Assembly: GCA_029891385.1 (NCBI GenBank) | Contig: CM057228.1 | Location: 136,117,475 to 136,181,474, forward strand | Length of the DNA: 64,000 nt | Direction of reading: 5' to 3' | Source of the DNA: Erythroxylum novogranatense | Lineage: Eukaryota > Streptophyta > Magnoliopsida > Malpighiales > Erythroxylaceae | Part shown: piece after piece, positions 23,869 to 36,913 of the stretch | Layout of the letters: each line of letters begins with the position of its first letter | Position numbering within the stretch: position 1 is the stretch's first letter | The notes under the pieces: generated by a model | Told to the model about the DNA's origin: nothing | The model's input: the letters and a program-made list of their open reading frames with translations, nothing else | Database searches by the model: none | Program-made: the position numbers and the translations under genes

Positions 23869-24006
23869 TTGCTTGAAGGCCTATAGTACAACAAATCGAC
23901 CGAGCTGTCCGTGTCGATCATTACCCGCTTCACCTCGATCCGTCCATGTTGATTTACCACGAGGGCATCGTCATGAGGGCAACTTACTCCATTGAGGTCG
24001 GACTCA

Positions 24007-25596
24007 TCAAATGATATCACCCGTCGCTCTCCTTGGCTTTTTGGTGTATGAGTCTTTGTCGACTGTTTGGCATATCTTTTCTTCCTTTAGTGGTGGATCC
24101 CATTGCATTTCGCGAATATCATATTGATGACCCCAATGGTCGGTCTTCACGCCAAAGATTTCGTCGTTCCTTTCCCTTGACCGCCCTCTCTCTTCTCGTC
24201 GGTCATCTGTATTTGTGTTCTGTCGCCCTTCATTTCTGTCATTTCGATTCCAAGGCGGTCGTCTATTGTCTGTCCGACCTGTTCTGCGATCGGCATTTTG
24301 TTCGTGTTTCACGAACCGGCCTAACCTTCCCTTTTGAATGAGGAGTTCGATCTCTTTTTTCAACCGCCAGCAATTTTCCGTATCGTGACCAACCTCTCTG
24401 TGGAAACGGCAATACAAGTTGGGGTTCCTGTCCTTATAAGGGGTCTTCATTTTTTCCGGCTCTCGGATAGTTTCCCCATCCGCTCTCACAGCCGCCAGTA
24501 CTTCTGCATATGTCTTGTTTAGTGGAGTGAACTCCTGCCGATATCCCTGTCGATCGGCTGGCCTTCTCCAATTTAATGGCTTTTTTTTTGCCAGGCGAAT
24601 TGTTCGCCTATCATTTGGCGAGCGATCATCCGTCCGACGCCTCGTATTTTTCAGCACTTCTTCAAACTGAATGTACCTGTCCGCCCTGTTTATTATTTCC
24701 TGAACAGATCGGGGCTGATCGAGGGCTAATGATTTCTAGAACTCCTCGTCCCTCGTATTGTTCATGAGCGCGGCCAGCATGGACGAGCAAGTGAGGTCGG
24801 GAACCTTGACCGCTTCGTTGATGAACCGGGTGATGAACTCCCGCAAACTCTCATTCCTCCCTTGGGTGAGTTGCATTACCTCCAAAGCTGTCTTCTGCGG
24901 TCGCTTACTCGTGGCGAACTGATTCAAGAATAACTCCTTGAAATCTTCGAAACAAGTGATACAACTCGAGGGCAAGCTGTTGAACCATCGCCGAGCTCCC
25001 TCTTGGAAGGTCGTGCAGAAAGCCTTACATTGGATAGCGTCCGGGACACAATGTAAGTTCATCATGGACTGGAAGTGCTGCAGGTAGTCCAGGAGGTCGG
25101 TCTTCCCGGTGTATTTCTCGGGGGTCGCTATTTTTGTGCCGGGTGCTGGGAGGCTATCCAAGATCTCCGGAGTAAAGGGAGAGCTGTACTGCGCCGTCGG
25201 GCGGTCTGGACATAAGCTCATAGCCGCGTTAATCCGATCGTCCACGATTTTTTCTAGGTTTTGTGTTTGGTGGCGATCGGTCATCATGCTGGTTTGTCGC
25301 ACAGTTTGTCGCGCAGACGTCTGCTATTGCGCCGGCTGGGACTGCAGGATCTGGCGAATCAACAAATTGGCTGCTTCCTCGATCTGTTTTCTGGTCAGGA
25401 CGGAGTGCACAGCCGGAATAGGTTCTATACCCGATCGGTGTTGAAGATTCGAGTGTGTACTGAGTGCGACGTTATCCTCCACAGCCACGCTCTGCTCTTT
25501 CTGTTCCAAGGTTTGAGGTTGCTGTTGATCGTTAGGATCAGAGGATTCCGTGCGGGAGACGTGCGGTGCAGACGGCATAATTGCAGGCAGCTGCAA
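24007..25596 (-). pseudogene. Tat-type element gag remnant with zinc finger
   Basis: Three open pieces run leftward. The first (25596-25324) is a hydrophilic N-terminus. The second (25302-24736) is the capsid-like core (YTGKTDLLDYLQHFQSMMNL, ARRWFNSLPSSCITCFEDFK, NESLREFITRFINEAVKVPD). The third (24657-24007) carries the zinc finger CRFHREVGHDTENCWRLK followed by a basic, arginine-rich stretch. They would bind and package element RNA. Stops separate the pieces. Confidence 0.85.
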
Positions 25597-25689
25597 ACCT
25601 AGACGCCAGATCGCCGAGGTCGCGACAATGGCGCTACATCAGATTCGTCCGCCGCCTTTGGCCGATTTGTGTGGTTCGGACGTGGTTCG

Positions 25690-25716
25690 AAAGTCGGGCC
25701 CCACGGTGGCGCCAAT
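25690..25716 (-). other. Candidate primer-binding site of the Tat-type element
   Basis: Two bases inside the right LTR, the minus strand reads TGGCGCCACCGTGGGGCC, with the TGG expected opposite a tRNA CCA end. The tRNA was not assigned. Confidence 0.5.
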
Positions 25717-26129
25717 TGGTTCTGCGGATTCAGTCGAACGATGCGTTGCCGCTTGGATCCATGAGTTGGCAACCTTCTGCGTTGTTCCTCGACGTGAATA
25801 TACCTGCAAAACAAGGAAGGCTCGTCGGGGGTTGTGTCCCGATTAGCCCATCCGAAGCTCAAGTGAGTTTTCTGGTGAAGGTGGGACCGATGAATATAGA
25901 GAAAACAAATTAGGTTATGATCTCGTACCTCGATTATGGGAGAATAATACCTTTTATATGGTTTTGCAGTTAGGTTTAGGTCTTTACGTGTTTGCATAGG
26001 AGACTCTTTTCAACCGATGGGCCGAAAGGGGGCATGGGCTTTAGGCGCAGGATTGATCTTCGATGATTGGACCGATCGGCCCATGGGTCGTCTTGACTGG
26101 ATCCGGGCCCAGCACGGTCGACCCGACCA
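25717..26129 (-). repeat. 5' LTR of the Tat-type element
   Basis: Second LTR copy, followed by the CTATT duplication at 26130-26134. Confidence 0.92.
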
Positions 26130-27295
26130 CTATTGTTATTTTTTGTAAAGCGAAGTGACAGAGACGCAGTAAAGGATTGACTACTGCTATTCTGAACTCT
26201 GATTAGAAACTCATCCAGTTCTCAATAGGGCGATTGTATTTAAGATTGTCTAGCAGTAGGACATTTTGTGCATTATAATACATGGGTCAAGACTATCTAT
26301 TATAGCAAGTCCATAAATACAGGCCCAATTGCACGTTAAAGAGAGAATTACCAAACCCAATTATCTTGACATCAAATTAAATCAAATTAATCGGGGTTTG
26401 TACAAAATTATATTAATTATGCTAGTCCACAAAATTAATGATAAAATTCTATCAGTTATTGGGTGAAATTAACTTTTAATTTCATTCGTATATTCGAAAA
26501 AATTAAAACTATTTATTAGTCAAAGTTAAACATTTTCAACATTACCCTAAGCCTAAGTTTAGTGTGAATGTGTTCAAATTTTTTATTTTAAAATATTTTG
26601 GAACATATTTGTATCTAAAATCAAAATTTTATTAAGTTCGAGATCGTTTGGTTTTACTTCTATTTTTCCGTTTTCAATAAAATTGATTAACTCTAAGATT
26701 GTAACATGTTAGATTTAATAATTGTATGAAAAAATACCTGAAAATTGAGGAATAATTGAATCTATTGTTATTTTTTGTAAAGCGAAGTGACAGAGACGCA
26801 GTAAAGGATTGACTACTGCTATTCTGAACTCTGATTAGAAACTCATCCAGTTCTAAATAGGGCGATTGTATTTAAGATTGGCTAGCAGTAGGACATTATG
26901 TGCATTATAATACATGGGTCAAGACTATCTAATATAGCAAGTCCATAAATACATGCCCAAATGTACGTTAAAGAGAGAATTACCAAACCTAATTATCTTG
27001 ACATCAAATTAAAACAAATTAATCGGGGTTTGTACAAAATTATATTAATTATGCCAGTCCACAAAATTAATGATAAAATTCTATCAGTTATTGGGTGAAA
27101 TTAACTTTTAATTTCATTCATATATTCAAAAAATTAAAACTATTTATTAGTCAAAGTTAAACATTTTCAACATTACCCTAAGCCTAAGTTTAGTGTGAAT
27201 GTGTTCAAATTTTTTATTTTAAAATATTTTGGAACATATTTGTATCTGAAATCAAAATTTTAATAAGTTCGGATCGTTTGGTTTTACTTTATTTT
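26130..27295 (+). repeat. Tandem duplication units flanking the Tat-type element
   Basis: 26130-26674 is the right part of unit 1. 26675-27295 is unit 2, an uninterrupted copy that shows the sequence as it was before insertion (GAATCTATTGTTATT at 26758-26772). The units are about 630 bp and differ by scattered substitutions and small indels. No coding capacity is seen. Confidence 0.85.
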
Positions 27296-28364
27296 TCATT
27301 ATAGCTTTCAATTTCTATTTTAGGTCTTTCGTTTTTGTTTTATTTTTCTTTCAAATAAAAACAAAACTTGTTTAGTTGTTAATGCTAATGCAGTTACATT
27401 TTATCACTAATAATAATTACATTTTAGATAAAACTTAAAGATAAATTATTTTTAATTAAATAAATTTATTTAATCTCTTATATAATATTTATTAATAAAT
27501 TATTAATAAAGTTATGTTATTTTAATATAATTTATAATCTATAATCTATAATTTATTTATAAATTAATATTTACTTGAAATATATTTTAATTATTAAGTC
27601 AAATTTTAATTGAATATTTATATATTTTAAATTTAATTATATATAATTTAATTATAAAATTAAATAAAATTTAATTATTCATAATTTATTAAATATATAA
27701 ATATAACGTTGAATTAAATTATTCATAATTTTTATTAAAATAAATAATTAAATAATATATATTTAAATGACGAGAAACAGATTATGAAAAATAAAACAAG
27801 AAACAAAAATCACTTTTATGATTTTCATAATTTTGAAAAATCGAAAGAAACCAAAACCAAAAACAAAAACTAAAAATTCAAATAGACAAAATTCTTTTAC
27901 TAAATTTAAAAAATAAAATAAAAATAAAACAAACAAACAAACCAACACCACTCCAAGTGTAAGAAACGTTATAATCCTATCATTAAACGTTAGTTGTAAT
28001 TAATCATATATATATATATATAATAAAATTTACTCACAGAAATTTTGTTACGTGTATATAATTAATTAGGATAAAATATCACATTATATTTCTTTATTTA
28101 TCCACAAAAAATAAGAAAAGAATATAATTTGATAACGTTATCAAATGGATCTAATTGAATAGAATTTTAGTTTATGGCAAATTTTATATCGTTAAATTCC
28201 TGAATTCATACATGATTTACATCGGTAAAATATAGTAATTTTAGTCTTATAATTTTGTTAATAAGCATGTAGGTTTAATAATTTTGTAGTTATTTTACCT
28301 GCGAATATCTCTAAAGTTGTGTGACATTCCCAAATTAATGGGTGATTATTATAAGATATGAAAG
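27296..28364. other. Very AT-rich DNA with short simple repeats
   Basis: Long A/T runs and an (AT)n tract near 28005-28022 dominate. No gene is supported. Confidence 0.5.
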
Positions 28365-30572
28365 GACAGAGTGCTTCTTCATTTGGGCTTGATGAATATA
28401 GATTATGCTATAAGAAAAGATGAACCACCTACTATCACTGAAACCAACACTCCGAATGCGGTTATGGGAGTAAATCAATCGTTTCTATGTGATATTCATA
28501 AAGATTAAGATATTTGTTGGTATCTGTGGTTTCGTTGAATAAGATACTAAAGTTAAAGATCTTTTAAAAATCATCGATGAGCAATTTGTTACATCTGACA
28601 AGACTCTTGTTAGTACCTTAATTATGCAATTATCATATATAAGGCTCACTGGGATAAAAGGTGTGTGTGATCATATCATACGTACGAGGGACATAACGAC
28701 TTAGCTAGAAACTTTAGAAGTGAAAATGCCATAATCTTTCCTGGTTCATTTTATTCTGAACACTCTGCCCCGACAATATGGTCCTTTTAAATTTCTTACA
28801 ACATACATAAAGACAAATGGTCAATTAATGAGTTGTTGATTAATCATGTGTGCTCAAGAAGAAGGAAAATTGGCTATGGAAGAGGTTGAAAAAATGAACT
28901 TGACTACATAAGGAAAGAAAAAGAAGGATTATGGCAAAAATAAGGGAAAAGGCAAGATCCTCCTCAACCTCAGATAAAGAAAGTATCGAAGTGTTTCATT
29001 TGTAAAAAGAAGGGACATGAAGAAAGAGTGCTTAAAATTTAAGAACTGACTTAAAATGAAAGGTACTAAATCTTTCATTTGTTTGTTATGAATCCAATAT
29101 GGTTAGTATTAATCATAACATGTAGTGGATTAATTATAGTTCAGCAATCCATGTTTCAATTACCTTGCATGGTATGCACAACCTAAGGAAACCAATGAGA
29201 AGTGAAATACTACATCTATTCAGGAGGCAAGATGAGTTCACATGTGGAAGTCATTGGCATTTGCAGTTTGACGTTAAGCAGTGGTTTTATTTTAAATATG
29301 GAAAATACCTTTTATGTACCAAATTTTCTCAAATTTTAATTTTTATTTCAGGACTTGTACCATTGGGTTTTACCTTTAATTTTACAAATTCTGGTTTTCA
29401 ATTATCCAATAAATCCAAAGTTCTTGGACATGGTGTTTTGATTGATGGTCTTTATTCTCTTAAATTATGAAATGACACTGCTTATACTTTTATGCATACT
29501 ACTATTGGGATAAAACGATGTATTATGAATGAGGATTCCTCTATGCTGTAGCATTAGAGATTAGGACACATATCTATTGAGGGACTTAAGAAATTGGTAA
29601 TGAAAAAGTACTTAGTACTTTGGATTTTTTTTATTATGGGACTTGTGTCGATGCATTAAAGGTAAGCAAATTAACAAGTCTAAAAGAGGTGCACAAATTT
29701 ATTAGAAATCATACATATGGATATTTGCTATCCAGGCATGAATGCAAATAGTCTGAATTACTTTATCACCTTTATAGATGATTATTCACCATATATGTAT
29801 CTTTACTTACTTTGTTCTAAAGACGAAGCTTTGGATTAGATAGAGATCAGATAGAGATGGAGAGTACTATGGTAGATACACAGAGAATGGGCAAACACCT
29901 GGTCCATTTCTAAGTTTCTTCAAGAACATGTGATTGTTGTGCAATACACTATGCCTAATTCTCCGAACCAAAATGGTGCAGCAGAAAGAAGAAACCAAAC
30001 ATTAATGGACATGGTGAGAAGCATATGGAGTAATGTAAAACTCTCTGATTTCTTGTGGACTGAAGCACTAAAGACAATTGAGTTATTTAAGGGTTAGAAA
30101 CTAAGTTTATGACATATACGCGTTTGGGGATGCCCGTCTAAAGTAAGAATATATAATCCATAAGAAAAGAAGCTAGACTCTAGAACTATGAGTGGTTACT
30201 TTATTGGATATGTTGAAAATTCCAAGGGGTATAGATTCTATTTTCATCTCACAGCACTAAGATTGTGGAATCAAGAAATACAAAATTTCTTGATAATGAC
30301 TTGATCAGTAGGAGTGATCGATTTCGAGATGTTATTTTAGAAAAGGAACATCAAGACGTTCATCCCTCTGGCTCAAGTGATATATTGATTGTCATTCACA
30401 CCCCCCAAGCATCAATAGGTGTTAGACAACCAATTGCTAAAATTTCAAAAGCAATTGATATCGATTCAATAGATCAAGTTATTGATATGGAACAACAAGA
30501 AATTGTTGATCAACCAGTTGCACAACATGATCCTGACGAGAATGTTCAAACAACATTAAGAAGATATACTAG
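28365..30572 (+). pseudogene. Ty1/copia remnant, gag to start of the RT region
   Basis: Rightward reading with many stops and shifts shows copia parts in order. First is a gag start around RKDEPPT (~28415), then gag core pieces around FVTSDKTLVSTLIMQLSYIR (~28590), a zinc knuckle CFICKKKGH (~28990) and the pre-integrase block RLGHISIEGLKKLV (~29555). Integrase pieces follow (YFITFIDDYSPYMYLYLL, ~29760; NSPNQNGAAERRNQTLMDM, ~29960), then the linker toward RT (30265-30572). No LTR was found to the left. It is disabled and was cut at 30572 by a later insertion. Confidence 0.85.
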
Positions 30573-33500
30573 TGTAACACCCCACTCTCACAAGACACGT
30601 ACCCGACATCCATGGTGATATCCGAGTACGTACCCCGCAAGGGTGGCATGCTAGAACGATCATTCAATCAAAATTCATTACAAAAGTTTTGTTTCTTTAA
30701 AAATAAGGAACATGCAAACGGAAAATACTAATCAAATTGGGCCCACGTTATTTAAAAAAAAACATTTCCATTTCCAAACTACAATCTTTACAAACATTAG
30801 TATTCAACCTTATATTTGGGCCCATTTCAGACACAAAACACTTGAAACCATAAAGTCGTTTCATTATCAAATCGTTTACATACACTTTGTACAATTCTCG
30901 TTGAACATAATTCAAAAATAAAGTAAATGAAGGCATGTGCAGGTACAAACTGATCCGACCCCTAATCCATATCAGACCTCAGTGGCTATACTCCATTTAG
31001 CCTTGCTGATTAATTCCTTAGAACCTGAAAAGTCACATTGCAATTTTTGATGAGTTTTACAACTCAATGAGTGAACCATCATTGGTGAATTCACCGGATT
31101 ACAAACAAACATCACGTATATCACAGATATTCATTCAGAACATATAACTATTTATGATATCCACATAACAAGGCATCTCATGTGATCATACAATTCACGT
31201 AGCCAAGTATAGCAACAGTTCATATCAATGTATCACTCACTTCATCTTTGCAAATCATTCAAGGAGTTTCAGTCTTATATGAATGCTATATGCATGAGAC
31301 TCGCATTTGTTCTTATTGTTGTGACTGAGTGCCTATCACAAACTTATACAAATACTGGCCCATAGGGCTCAGTCAGAACAGAATCACGAAGTATAGCTCT
31401 ACGTGCACACACATATATATCACGGAGCAAAGCTCTACGTGGAAGCGCTTCATACTGGCAACTCAAGTCACAACGCCTTTATCTGAGCATGCATTTATGA
31501 AATGCATCAAATACTAATTATGTCATATCAGACAATCACATATGATATTCAGTCAGAAACTCATAATCATCGGACCTAAGTCCGGCATTCAACATCCGTT
31601 GAGAATTCACATATCAAAAAGGATTTCACATCAATTCAGAACACTTCCAATGCATCAAAACTGAATATGGCTTACATAGCAATCACATGTGGTGCTCATA
31701 CAAAACTCATAATCATCGGACCTAAGTTCGACATTCAACTTCCTTTGAGAATTCACATAATATTCAGAATTTCAGAGCACACAAAGCCACAATCAAAGCA
31801 CTTCCAATACATTTTCGAATATTGATCTCCTCAGAAAATTAAAGTCCGAAATTCATAAACAAATCGCAAGTAATTTAATAATATGGGAAGTTGTAAATAA
31901 ATCAAATCAATCAATCCTAGGAAATCATCTAAGTTGACTCACAGTACGCTCCAATAAGCTATTGCCTGGATGGTCCAGCAATGTCCGATTGGCGTCCGAT
32001 ATGCTCCTTTAAAATAGGCAAAACACATTCACAATATCACACTTTGCACAATTGCACAAATGTTCTTTTATGCACATCAATATAGAGAATGTATGCACAA
32101 TGCATGTTCAATGACAATTCTGAGGTACAATAAAGCGATCCTTATCAAAAATCGTTTAGGAAACAAAGCCCTCATTAGTACCATGTATATTTACAATAGA
32201 ATTGGACCTGACAATGTCAAACAATTTCATAGCTTCATTGACCACTTCGGATTTTTCCTATTAAAAAATTAGATAAGGTAAATGACCAAATTAGACAAAA
32301 CTTCCTTCTGTAAAGTTGTTCTCCCATTTCTTAGCTTTCTAAAGACACCAAAATCGTTTAATTTGAGTCTGTATACCAAGTGATATCCTCAAAAAATTCT
32401 ATACGGTTCAGAAGTTCCAGCAAAATTCATACCTCAACTTCCAACCAAAAATTTAAACTCTTAGAGACAGAATTAAAACTTCATTTCTTCATAAAAATTG
32501 TAGCCCTATGTCTCTAGTTTACAGCAAATCAAAAATCACCCAATTTGGATCAATATAGAGAAATTTATGGTCAAATTACGAAAGGATGTTCGAGCAGTAG
32601 AAGGAGGGGTGTTTGCCGCGACGTGGAGAAAAGATGAAGTAGCAATGTACAACCCAAAAAATCAGTTTTTTTCGGGATTTTTGCAATGTTCGCCCCGACG
32701 AGCTCAAGGGGGGGGGTCTTATACGTCGCGACATACAAAGAGGAATGAGTCGCGGCGAGGATAAAAATGGACGCCGCGACGAATAAACAAAATAAGCTAC
32801 ACGTCGCGACGTACAAAAGAACACGTTGCGACGTCTGGTTCTGAAACTCGTCTTCCCCGATTTCTTTTTCCAGATTTTTCACTTTTATACCCAAAATAAT
32901 CTCTAAAACTTTACTCCAAAAATCATTCTTATAGTCCGGCACTAAAAACCGATGCATGCAAGAATTACACCATTTTCAACTCTCTCAGTACTGTGTTCAT
33001 CCACTCTATCTCTATTATGTTTCTTTTAATCTTTTCTGCAGCTCACAACTTTACAATACCCAGTAAACTCATATTTCATTCCAGATACACTTAACAATTT
33101 AGCTCCTCATCTAAATCATCCAATCTAGGCATTCACCGAGACTACACCGTGTAACTTCACATGCATGTTATATATATATATATATATAAACTTACTTGCT
33201 TAAGCAATATTTCCCAGCAGTGAGAGTGAATCGCTGACACGACAATAACGATTGATGATCGGCGTTTGGAAAAACCAGAAGAAGATTTTTCAACAATGCA
33301 TTCGGTGAAGAGAAAACAACGGAGGAATGAGCTATACCGAAGTCTATACACTACGTGCCTACATTGCACATCCTACACATGTCGCTATTCCATACTGCCA
33401 TATGTCACCTTTGCATGAAGGTCATTTGTCACTAAATGATCAGTCCACGTGTCTCAATAGGATTGGTCCAAATTTCAATATTTTTTCTAAAAATTCAACA

Positions 33501-33728
33501 AAAGTTTCGAAATATTCTAAATAGACCAAAATTGTCAAATTACATTTTAATCGCATTAACAACTTAATTGTACCCGGAAAATGTCATAAATGTATGTACA
33601 ATCATATTAATGTGCAAAAATATACATGTCACAATTAATTATGCATAAACATGAATTTTTCTTTCTGATTTCTCAATAATTCTCGTAATTCACAATTTTA
33701 GCCCTCACACGGGTAACGAGATGTTACA
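30573..33728. mobile_element. Solo-LTR-like insertion A (3156 bp) in the copia remnant
   Basis: Begins TGTAACACCCC and ends GATGTTACA, with complementary TGTAAC/GTTACA ends. It is flanked by ACTAG at 30568-30572 and 33729-33733. Copia coding sequence stops at the left edge and resumes at the right. There is no gag or pol and no internal LTR pair, so a solo LTR of a large element is the simplest reading. Inside are a ~146-bp duplication (31561 and 31707), a (TA)n tract (33168-33188) and CGTCGCGACG-type palindromes (32720-32840). Confidence 0.8.
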
Positions 33729-33733
33729 ACTAG

Positions 33734-34011
33734 AGTATGGCGATCGGGTATCTCTAGTGATGATATTGTGTATTTACAAGAATCGGACTTTAACATCGGT
33801 GCCGAACATGATCCTGAAACATTTCATAAGCCATAAGTTCTAAAGAATCAAACTTATGGTACAATGCCATGAAAAATGAGATGACTTCTATGGCGTGTAA
33901 TCAAGTTTGGGAACTTATTACATTGCCTAATGGTGTAAAACCCATTGGGTGTAAATGGGTCTTTAAAACAAAGAAAGACTCAAAAGGCAACATTGAGCGA
34001 CATTAAGCAAG
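33734..34011 (+). pseudogene. Ty1/copia remnant, RT N-terminal segment
   Basis: Reading resumes right of insertion A. MKNEMTSMACNQVWELITLP (from ~33869), PIGCKWVFKTKKDSKGNIE and related pieces are the standard start of the copia RT domain. The segment ends at the target duplication of insertion B (GCAAG, 34007-34011). Confidence 0.85.
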
Positions 34012-36194
34012 TGTTGGGCCCGGGTCCCGGATCCCTATTCCCGAGGTGGCCCCTCGGGCTGCGCCAGCGACAAACTCCCAAACCTATCGGACCCGATCCC
34101 AACATCCATACATAAATTGATTCGCACATGCATTTTCATAACATTCACACAATCATCTAAACTATGAATTAAACACCACATAAACAAAGGGGCTTCATAC
34201 CATAACAACTTGAAGGAAATTCAACAAATATTTTCAAAATAGCATAATACAAAATAAAGTGTAAATCCAAAATACATGAATATGCTCTATGATGATATGC
34301 TTGGCGGGCTAACTAAAATACTAACTTAATGCAAAGCTCCTAACTAGCTTGAAGTTTTCGATGCCTTGCAAGATCAGCGATCGCCTCTTTCTGCACCTGA
34401 GGAGGGGAGATAATGGGGTGAGCTGCGAAGCTCATTGGCATATACATTTATAGCCATTGGCAACGAGCCACACATTCAAGCATATATATGTAGCAAATTA
34501 ACACTTATCAATTGATTCACATTCATATAACCATCAAGAGAATATATCATGCAATTCCTGCTTCACAACATAACAATTATTATGCATCATTTTCAACAAA
34601 TCAATTATGCAATGCACAACAAATGGCTCGAGAGTTCCGTAAAACGATCCGGATAAACCGAAGTTTATACCGTAAACAAAACGAGTCCGATTTCTCAAGG
34701 ATCTCGTGGCCTCAAGCTGGCAACCAGGAGAAGGCTTTATGTCGATGTGCACGTGACTCCATCCGTCACTCTCTCACCCAAACAAAACACATAACCATTC
34801 GTTTCATGCTCAAAGCATTTTATCAAAGGTTTCATACTTTTCATTCTTTTTATTCTCACAAAATGCCATAATGCCTATCAAGGCAGTATATAATCATGCT
34901 CACAATGTATTTGCAATATTTCTCATAATTCAATACAAGCAGTATCACGCACATGCAAGCAAGCATACACAAGGCAATTTGTCTATACACACAATAACCA
35001 TAAATATATTACCCACCTAATATCGCTTGAATATCAGACTCACTGTTGTCCTTCCTCTTGTGATTGGGTCATATCAGCTTGGTTTCCTAAAACAAACCGA
35101 GTTCCCATTCAATTAATATTCAAAGCATTCAAAGGAATTATTCAAAAAGCGTGAAAATCGAAAATACTAACATTAAAAATCTACATTCGACTTCCCTTTA
35201 AATTCTCAAACCCTTAAAGGCTAATTCCGAACTTCCTTTCTTTATCCCACTTGTAGCCCTTGATCTCTAGATCACAATGAATCCAAAATCACCTCATTTG
35301 GACATTTACACAAAAAGATATGCCCAAAAGACTAAATATTTCTCGCTAAAAACAGGGGGCTCGCCGCGACGAAGGTATGTGTGCGTCGCGGCGTGCGCAT
35401 CTTTTGTGCACTCCGCGACGTGCACCTGTGTACACGCGGCGTGCCTCCCCTCTCCGCACGTCGCGACGTGCACCTGTGTGCACGCGGCATGCCTCTCCTC
35501 TCCACACGCCACGGGGTGCTCATGAGCACGTCGCGACGTGCAGGTTCTAGAGATGACTCCGAACCTCATTGCTCCAACATTTTCAAACTTTAATGTTTCC
35601 CTTAATCACATACAACACATCTAAACCTTAGATCATGTCTTATATTACATTTCTAACCCAGCAGCAACTCAAAATCAGTCATAAATGCATCAACCCAAGA
35701 AATCTAACCATTTTTGTCTTAAAAATCCTAAACCACCGATTCTCACACATTCAACCTATCTTTAGGTTTAATCCAACCGAAATAAGATTAAACGAAGCAA
35801 AACTTACTCGGAAATGTCCCGAACCTGTCAAAAACCGCAAAGATCGAAAATCCCTTTTCTCTTCTCTTCTTCCTCCACCGACAGCAACTCCCTCTTTCTT
35901 CTTCTCTTTTCTTTTCTTTCCTTTCCTTCTATTTCTAATTCCTTCTTAAATCTAAAGAGAATACAAAAACCAACTTACCCCTCTAAGCAAAGCTTAAACC
36001 AATCCAACTCAAACAATCTTCCCAAAATGTCCTCCTATATTTTTATCCTTTTTATGCTCATTTAAACCACATTAAACTCAAATAAACCTCAATTATCCAC
36101 TACTACTCCCAAATTAATCAAACTAAGGCATAAACACATAATTAACACAATTCATGCTTAATAACATAAATGAAAAAAATTTTGAGGCCCAACA
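34012..36194. mobile_element. Solo-LTR-like insertion B (2183 bp) in the copia remnant
   Basis: Begins TGTTGGGCC and ends GGCCCAACA, a perfect 9-bp inverted end. GCAAG is duplicated at 34007-34011 and 36195-36199. The copia RT frame is interrupted exactly here. There are no coding domains. It contains two copies of the 16-bp palindrome GCACGTCGCGACGTGC (35456-35471, 35526-35541) within a short 48-bp-period repeat. The terminal sequence differs from insertion A. Confidence 0.8.
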
Positions 36195-36913
36195 GCAAGA
36201 CTCGTTGCTAAAGGATTTATTTAAAAAGAAGGAATCGATTACACGAAGACATTTTCTTTTCTCCTGTATCAAAGAAAGATTCCCTTCGAGTAATTATGGC
36301 ATTACCGCATTAGTAGCCCATTCTGACTTTGATTTACATCAAATGGATGTAAAATCAACGTTTCACAATGGTAAATTAAAGGAAGAGATTTACATGAAAC
36401 AACCAGAAGGATTCTCCTTTAGTGATGGTGAGCATTTGGTTTGTAAGCTCAACAAATCCATATATGGCTTAAAACAAGCATCTTGTCAATGATATTTAAA
36501 ATTTCATGAAGTCATCACTTCATCTAGTTTTGAAGAAAACCTCATAGATCAACGTATACACCAGAAGGTTAGTGGGAGCAGGATTTGTTATCTTGTGCTA
36601 TATGTGGATGATTTTTTACTTGCAACCAATGATAATGATATGAAAATATGGGTGAGGCATTTTATATCATTGGCATTAAGATCCATAGAGAAAGATCTCG
36701 AGCCAATTTGGAATTGTCTCAAGAGACCTATATCAAAAAAATTTTAGAGAGATTTCAAATGAAAGATTGAGCATCCAGTGTAGCACCCATAATACAGGGT
36801 GATAGATTCAATTTGATTCAATGCCCAAAAAATGAGTTCGAATGGGAACACATAAAGAACATTCCATATGCTTCAACTTTTGGAAGCTTAATGTATGCTC
36901 AAGTCTGTACAAG
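36195..36913 (+). pseudogene. Ty1/copia remnant, RT core
   Basis: Continues the RT domain: [55 protein letters not shown] and the catalytic LYVDD at 36598-36612. It ends abruptly after GSLMYAQVCT (~36910). RNase H and a 3' LTR are missing, so the element is 3'-truncated. Confidence 0.88.

Larger units (their letters stand above)
16100..26129 (-). mobile_element. Tat-type Ty3/gypsy LTR retrotransposon with antisense accessory gene
   Basis: LTRs of about 414 bp (16100-16514 and 25717-26129) begin TGGTTCTGC and end CGACCCGACCA. They are flanked by a 5-bp duplication CTATT (16095-16099, 26130-26134). Sense genes run leftward: gag, protease, RT, a first degenerate RNase H, a second RNase H (FVDGSSNAEGCG) and integrase. 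Two successive RNase H domains are a hallmark of the Tat lineage. Between integrase and the 3' LTR lie a 78-bp tandem array and a rightward, antisense gene. A purine-rich tract (GAGGAGTAGGGGGTTTA, minus strand) abuts the left LTR. By eye the LTRs differ at roughly 5% of sites, older than the chromovirus. The coding regions are broken in many places. Confidence 0.92.

Noticed and set aside
27763..27951. 62-codon hydrophobic minus-strand frame
   Set aside because: It is low-complexity translation of A-rich sequence (repeated AAAACAAA/AAACCAAA) in an AT-rich stretch.
35277..35593. Cysteine/histidine-rich or arginine-rich small proteins
   Set aside because: They are translations of the CGTCGCGACG-type repeats of solo-LTR insertion B in several frames on both strands.
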